Source: Sphingosinicella soli (GTDB lineage: Bacteria > Pseudomonadota > Alphaproteobacteria > Sphingomonadales > Sphingomonadaceae). From it: a stretch of DNA of 64,000 bases. The notes below the pieces were generated by a model that did not search any database, had not been told where the DNA came from, and saw only the letters and a list, made by a program, of their open reading frames with translations. The stretch lies in contig NZ_JACHNZ010000015.1 of the NCBI RefSeq assembly GCF_014199685.1, positions 1-64,000 of the forward strand, written 5' to 3'. The stretch's first letter is position 1. Each line of letters opens with the position of its first letter. Positions 60,884 through 64,000 of this stretch are shown here, in pieces. The position numbers were made by a program, and so were the translations under genes.

Positions 60884-62092
60884 ATGAATCAGGCAGTCCC
60901 GTTGAGCCGGAAAGTTAGCGGCGCGGACGTGGAGGGTCCCGTCGCGCGGGCCCGCCGTCTGGTCCCGCTGATCAAGGCAGAGGCCGAGACCACTGACAAG
61001 CTGGGTACGCTGTCTCCCAACGCGGTCCAGGCGTTCAAGGACGCCGAGCTTTTCTGGATGCTGGTCCCGCGCGATTATGGCGGGCTGGGCTGCGATATCG
61101 TCGAACTGGTCGAGACGCTCGAAGAGGTCAGCTATGCCGACGGCTCGAGCGGCTGGTCCTTGATGGCAAATTCGCTTGCCACGGGTCAGGCTGCCGTCTT
61201 CCTGCAGGAGGATGCCGTCGAGACGATGTTCGGCGATTGCGCCAGGCCGATCGCTGCCGGCATGCCTGGCCCCGGCGGTACCGCCGATATCGTTGACGGC
61301 GGCTATGAGGTGCAGGGCAGTTTTCGTTTCGGCAGCGGTTGCGCCCATGCTAATTGGTTGATTTCCGGCATGCTCGTTCGGGAGGGCGGCAAGCAGCGCG
61401 AAGTCGCACCGGGCCAGCCCGAAGTCGCGGCCTGCTACACGCGGCGGGAAAACGTCGAATTCGTCGGCAACTGGGAAGTCATGGGCCTTAAGGGCACGGG
61501 CAGCTATGATTATCGTGTGCCCGAGCAGTTCGTGCCATTCTCCTTTGCGCTCGAACGGACGGTTAACGTCCCGTTGCGAGGTGGCGATCATTTCAAGGTT
61601 GGTGCGATGGGCCTCGGCGCGGCCGGCCACGCAGGCGTGGCGCTGGGTCTCATGAAGCGCGCGCTCGAAGAGATCGCCGTGATCGCCTCGTACAAGAAGC
61701 GGCCGGCCTATCCGGGCGTCGTCGGCGACAGCCCGGTATTCAAGTCGGACTTCGTCTCGCTCGAGGCGCAATATATCGCCGCCCGCCTGATGGTGCTGAA
61801 GGCCTTTGGCGATGCTCAAGAATATGGCCGAAACAATGTCGCACTCGACGTCGAGCAGAACCAGCGGATGCGCCAGGCAGCGACGTTTGCCCATATCGTC
61901 GCATCCGATGTGGTCCGTAAATGCCATATGTGGAGCGGCTCTGAGGGACTACGCGTGCCGAGCGCGATGGGGCGGTGCCTCACCGACATGTATGTCGCTA
62001 CCAACCACGTCTTCGTAGACCCGCAGACGCTGGTCAATGCGGCCGAGGCGATCGTGCAAAGCTGGGTCCGGCGCGCCGCGGTAAAGGGCTGA
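60884..62092 (+). CDS. HsaA-like flavin-dependent monooxygenase (module B)
   Basis: The 402-residue protein parallels 5846-7075: SYADGSSGWSLMANSLATG, FRFGSGCAHANW, GLKGTGSYDYRVPEQFVP and AMGRCLTDMYVATNHVFVDP. It has the acyl-CoA dehydrogenase fold of group D flavin monooxygenases, which need a reductase partner not seen here. Two LacI-type sites lie in front of it. The following SnoaL-like gene is close behind. A dehydrogenase-like function on a non-CoA substrate is the alternative. Confidence 0.78.
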   Translation: MNQAVPLSRKVSGADVEGPVARARRLVPLIKAEAETTDKLGTLSPNAVQAFKDAELFWMLVPRDYGGLGCDIVELVETLEEVSYADGSSGWSLMANSLATGQAAVFLQEDAVETMFGDCARPIAAGMPGPGGTADIVDGGYEVQGSFRFGSGCAHANWLISGMLVREGGKQREVAPGQPEVAACYTRRENVEFVGNWEVMGLKGTGSYDYRVPEQFVPFSFALERTVNVPLRGGDHFKVGAMGLGAAGHAGVALGLMKRALEEIAVIASYKKRPAYPGVVGDSPVFKSDFVSLEAQYIAARLMVLKAFGDAQEYGRNNVALDVEQNQRMRQAATFAHIVASDVVRKCHMWSGSEGLRVPSAMGRCLTDMYVATNHVFVDPQTLVNAAEAIVQSWVRRAAVKG

Positions 62093-62160
62093 CGCGAGCG
62101 ACCGGCCATTCCGCATGCGCATATCCAAGTGCGCACTGGTCGAAATGGGGGGGCAGAAAG

Positions 62161-62610
62161 TTGGAATTATCCGAGCTGATCGATCGCGAGAAGATCCGGC
62201 AGTTAATGCTCGCCTATGCATCCGCAGGCGATCGCGGCAAGCTGGACGGGCTGGCGAATTCCTTCGCCCCCGACGGGGTGCTCGAAACCAACCTGTTCAA
62301 GCTGACTGGCCCGCAGGCGATCAAGGAAGGCCTGATGCGCCAGGTCGGCCTCAAGCCGCTGGGCGAGAACGTAAGACCGATCGTCCACCATCACGTTACC
62401 CCGCCCGACATCCAGTTGCTGGGCAATGGGCAGGCGCGGTCACGTTCTTATTTCACGGTGATGACCAATGTGGGCCTCGATCATCACGGAAGCTATGTCG
62501 ACACGCTGGTCTTCCTGGATGGTCAATGGCTGTTCAAGCACCGCATCGCGCGACTGGACTGGCAGTCGCCGGACTCGATATTTCCGTCTGCAGGCGTCGA
62601 TAATGCCTGA
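62161..62610 (+). CDS. SnoaL-like (NTF2-fold) protein
   Basis: The 149-residue protein begins with TTG 62161 (MELSELIDREKIRQLMLAYA), behind a G-rich stretch. SFAPDGVLETNLFKLTG, VHHHVTPPDIQL and VDTLVFLDGQWLFKHR follow the NTF2-like pattern. Two or three consecutive His residues in the core strand may be catalytic. The longer open frame upstream of this start overlaps the HsaA-like gene in another frame and has no similarity. Confidence 0.72.
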   Translation: MELSELIDREKIRQLMLAYASAGDRGKLDGLANSFAPDGVLETNLFKLTGPQAIKEGLMRQVGLKPLGENVRPIVHHHVTPPDIQLLGNGQARSRSYFTVMTNVGLDHHGSYVDTLVFLDGQWLFKHRIARLDWQSPDSIFPSAGVDNA

Positions 62611-62717
62611 AGCCGCAGTGCGGAGAGCGGCGTCATGCGCTCTTCCCCAACATTATAGGACGATGCGGCAGGTTGGGAATGTCGCGTTGGCCAGCCGGAC
62701 AGAGCCGGCCGGACTGG

Positions 62718-63545
62718 TCACATCATCTCGAACGCGTCGGGATGCGGGCCGAAACGCCCGTCCTCGGCATGCAATTTTGCCATCGTCGCCATCGCTTGGT
62801 CGTCGAGCGTGAAATCGAAGCTCGCGATATTCTCACGCAAATGACCTGCCGAAGATGCCTTCGGTATGACGACGATATCAAGTTGCGTAAGCCAGCGAAG
62901 GATTACCTGGGAAGGCGAGCGATTGATCGCGGCGGCAATTTCCGTAACAGGCGGATTGTCGAGTGCACTTCCGCGCCCGAGCGGGCTCCACGCCTGCGTC
63001 ACGATACCGTGCCTTTCGTGATAGGCGCGCAGTTCGGGCTGCTGCCAGCGCGGATGAAGCTCGATCTGGTTGATGGCAGGCACGACGCCGGTCTCTCCGA
63101 TAATCCGATCGAGATGCGCCACGGTGAAGTTGGACACACCGATCGCGCGGGCCCGTCCCTCTTCTTGCAGGCGGATCAGCGCACGCCAACTGTCGAGATA
63201 GCGGCCGAGCTTGGGCACCGGCCAATGGATCAGGTAGAGGTCGATATAATCGAGCCCGAGCGCTGCCAGGCTATCGTCGAACGCGCGGAGCGTTTCGTCA
63301 TAGCCTTGGCGCGCGTTCCACAATTTGGTGGTGATGGCGATGTCGGCCCGCTCCAATCCGCAATCGCGCATGCCGTTTCCTACACCGATTTCGTTAGCAT
63401 AGACGGGAGCCGTATCGAAGGCCCGATAACCGGCCGACACGGCAGCCAGCATCGCGGCCGGCACGGCGTCGTCGGCAATTTTCATGACGCCCATGCCCAG
63501 GAGGGGAAATGGGATCCCATCGGCAAATGTCGTCATCATTGTCAT
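62718..63545 (-). CDS. Aldo/keto reductase
   Basis: The 275-residue AKR has the catalytic tetrad Asp44, Tyr49, Lys74 and His107 (FDTAPVYANE, TTKLWN, YLIHWPVPK), GVSNFTVAHL, and NADPH-binding IPKASSAGHLRENI near the end. It reduces aldehydes or ketones with NADPH. ATG 63545 follows GAGGGAG; an earlier start adds 11 unrelated residues. The gene is divergent from the last gene of the window, with two LacI-type half-sites between them. Confidence 0.9.
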   Translation of the reverse strand: MTMMTTFADGIPFPLLGMGVMKIADDAVPAAMLAAVSAGYRAFDTAPVYANEIGVGNGMRDCGLERADIAITTKLWNARQGYDETLRAFDDSLAALGLDYIDLYLIHWPVPKLGRYLDSWRALIRLQEEGRARAIGVSNFTVAHLDRIIGETGVVPAINQIELHPRWQQPELRAYHERHGIVTQAWSPLGRGSALDNPPVTEIAAAINRSPSQVILRWLTQLDIVVIPKASSAGHLRENIASFDFTLDDQAMATMAKLHAEDGRFGPHPDAFEMM

Positions 63546-63600
63546 GCGTCGCTCCCTCAGACCGATCTGCGTGTTCAAAACCGACTATCGTGTAAGAATG

Positions 63601-63612
63601 TGAAGCGCTATC
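63601..63612. promoter_or_regulatory. LacI-type operator (aldo/keto reductase)
   Basis: TGAAGCGCTATC has the left half and the central CGCT of the palindrome. It lies 56-67 bases upstream of the aldo/keto reductase start. Confidence 0.5.
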
Positions 63613-63696
63613 ATTTCTTGAGTTGAAGGAAAGGTTCTGGTGATGCAGTCATATTGGGCAACGTGAGGACATCGCAATTTGCGCGCAGCGTGCTGA

Positions 63697-63708
63697 TGAA
63701 GCGAACTA
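63697..63708. promoter_or_regulatory. LacI-type half-site before the last gene
   Basis: TGAAGCGAACTA retains only TGAAGCG. It lies 19-30 bases before the ATG at 63727 and 96 bases from the 63601 copy. Confidence 0.35.
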
Positions 63709-63726
63709 TTATATGATCGGCAGACG

Positions 63727-64000
63727 ATGATGCACAGGAGCGGGGTAATAGGGCTGGGGCAAATCGGCGCCGGCGTGTCCACCTGCCTGGCGCGTGCGGG
63801 CCTTCTTGAAGCGGTATATGACGTGCGCCCCGATGCTGCCGGCCGGCTGGAAGGTGTGCCGCCCGTGCTGGGTTCCCCAGCCAAGCTGGCTTCATGCTGC
63901 GACGTCATTCTCCTGGCGGTGATATCGGCGCAGCAAGTCCTGGATGTGCTGACGGGCCCGTCGGGCATTGTGTCGGCCGCCCGCCCGGGTCTGAACATCG
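63727..64000 (+). CDS. NAD-binding 6-phosphogluconate/3-hydroxyisobutyrate dehydrogenase-like (partial)
   Basis: The gene runs off the window. The visible 91 residues start MMHRSGVIGLGQIGAGVSTC, a GxGxxG Rossmann loop near the N-terminus. VYDVRPDAAGRL and CCDVILLAVISAQQVLDVL follow, typical of beta-hydroxyacid dehydrogenases. The start is uncertain (two adjacent ATGs, no clear ribosome-binding site). It would oxidise a hydroxyacid intermediate. It is divergent from the aldo/keto reductase and probably shares its control. Confidence 0.78.
   Translation, partial: MMHRSGVIGLGQIGAGVSTCLARAGLLEAVYDVRPDAAGRLEGVPPVLGSPAKLASCCDVILLAVISAQQVLDVLTGPSGIVSAARPGLNI

Noticed and set aside
60734-61927. 397-codon open frame on the minus strand
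   Set aside because: It lies antisense to the HsaA-like gene with a fixed frame offset. Its translation has no recognisable motif. It is a GC-rich shadow frame.
1-64000. tRNA, rRNA, CRISPR, phage or plasmid replication features
   Set aside because: No cloverleaf-like, repeat-spacer, integrase or replication-initiator signals were seen on either strand.

Overview
The window is GC-rich and reads like a catabolic accessory region of an alphaproteobacterium. It is most like a sphingomonad (Sphingomonas, Sphingobium or Novosphingobium type): large TonB-dependent receptors with the EEIVVTAQ-type N-terminus, many SDRs, GSTs, SnoaL-like proteins, Rieske oxygenases and acyl-CoA enzymes, and IS3/IS630 debris. 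The placement comes from gene style only. I saw no tRNA, rRNA, CRISPR array or phage genes.

Layout. 1-3350: a three-gene F420 biosynthesis operon (cofE-cofD-cofC) between insertion-sequence remnants. 3361-7075: an acyl-CoA ligase, a dienelactone-hydrolase-like protein and an HsaA-like flavin monooxygenase, all on the minus strand. 7485-12573: module A operon (TPP-dependent E1 alpha and beta, a free-standing lipoyl-domain protein, a Rieske oxygenase, a SnoaL-like protein, an SDR), followed by a LysR regulator and a decayed IS630-type element. 14862-25555: a long plus-strand run (TonB receptor, KstD-like flavoprotein, SnoaL-like, SDR, two GST-like proteins, old yellow enzyme, F420-type LLM oxidoreductase, an SDR broken by an in-frame TGA, amidohydrolase). 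25580-28123: two MDR oxidoreductases and a SnoaL-like protein. 28337-32218: an acyl-CoA dehydrogenase, a 3-hydroxyacyl-CoA dehydrogenase, a GntR regulator and an APH-type kinase, bracketed by two copies of one operator. 32219-33455: decayed DNA (cupin and LysR remnants). 33456-37273: F420:NADPH reductase, a fused CofG-CofH (FbiC), and an E2 catalytic domain without a lipoyl domain. 37620-46362: module B on the minus strand (old yellow enzyme, Rieske, KstD-like flavoprotein, E1 beta, E1 alpha, TonB receptor). 46879-64000: a LacI-controlled set (GMC oxidoreductase, SDRs, crotonases, amidohydrolase, acyl-CoA ligase, GST, double-domain acyl-CoA dehydrogenase, second HsaA-like monooxygenase, aldo/keto reductase).

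How it fits together. Modules A and B are paralogous (E1 alpha/beta + Rieske + KstD-like flavoprotein + TonB receptor + HsaA-like oxygenase + OYE + GST). This suggests uptake and oxidative breakdown of one or two related hydrophobic, probably alicyclic or polycyclic substrates, with CoA-thioester beta-oxidation of side chains or opened rings. The actual substrate cannot be read from the sequence. F420 synthesis, reduction (Fno) and a candidate user (LLM oxidoreductase) are all inside the window. The 2-oxoacid-dehydrogenase parts are scattered: two E1 pairs, one lipoyl protein and one E2 core, with no E3.

The strongest unlisted signals are regulatory. A LacI-type palindrome (TGAAGCGCTTCA and variants) occurs at least 11 times, before nearly every module-B transcription unit and once at 5781. 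A 22-bp operator is shared by 28295 and 32259, either side of a GntR gene. A conserved two-block element at 7140 and 37438 links the E2 gene to the HsaA/E1 locus.
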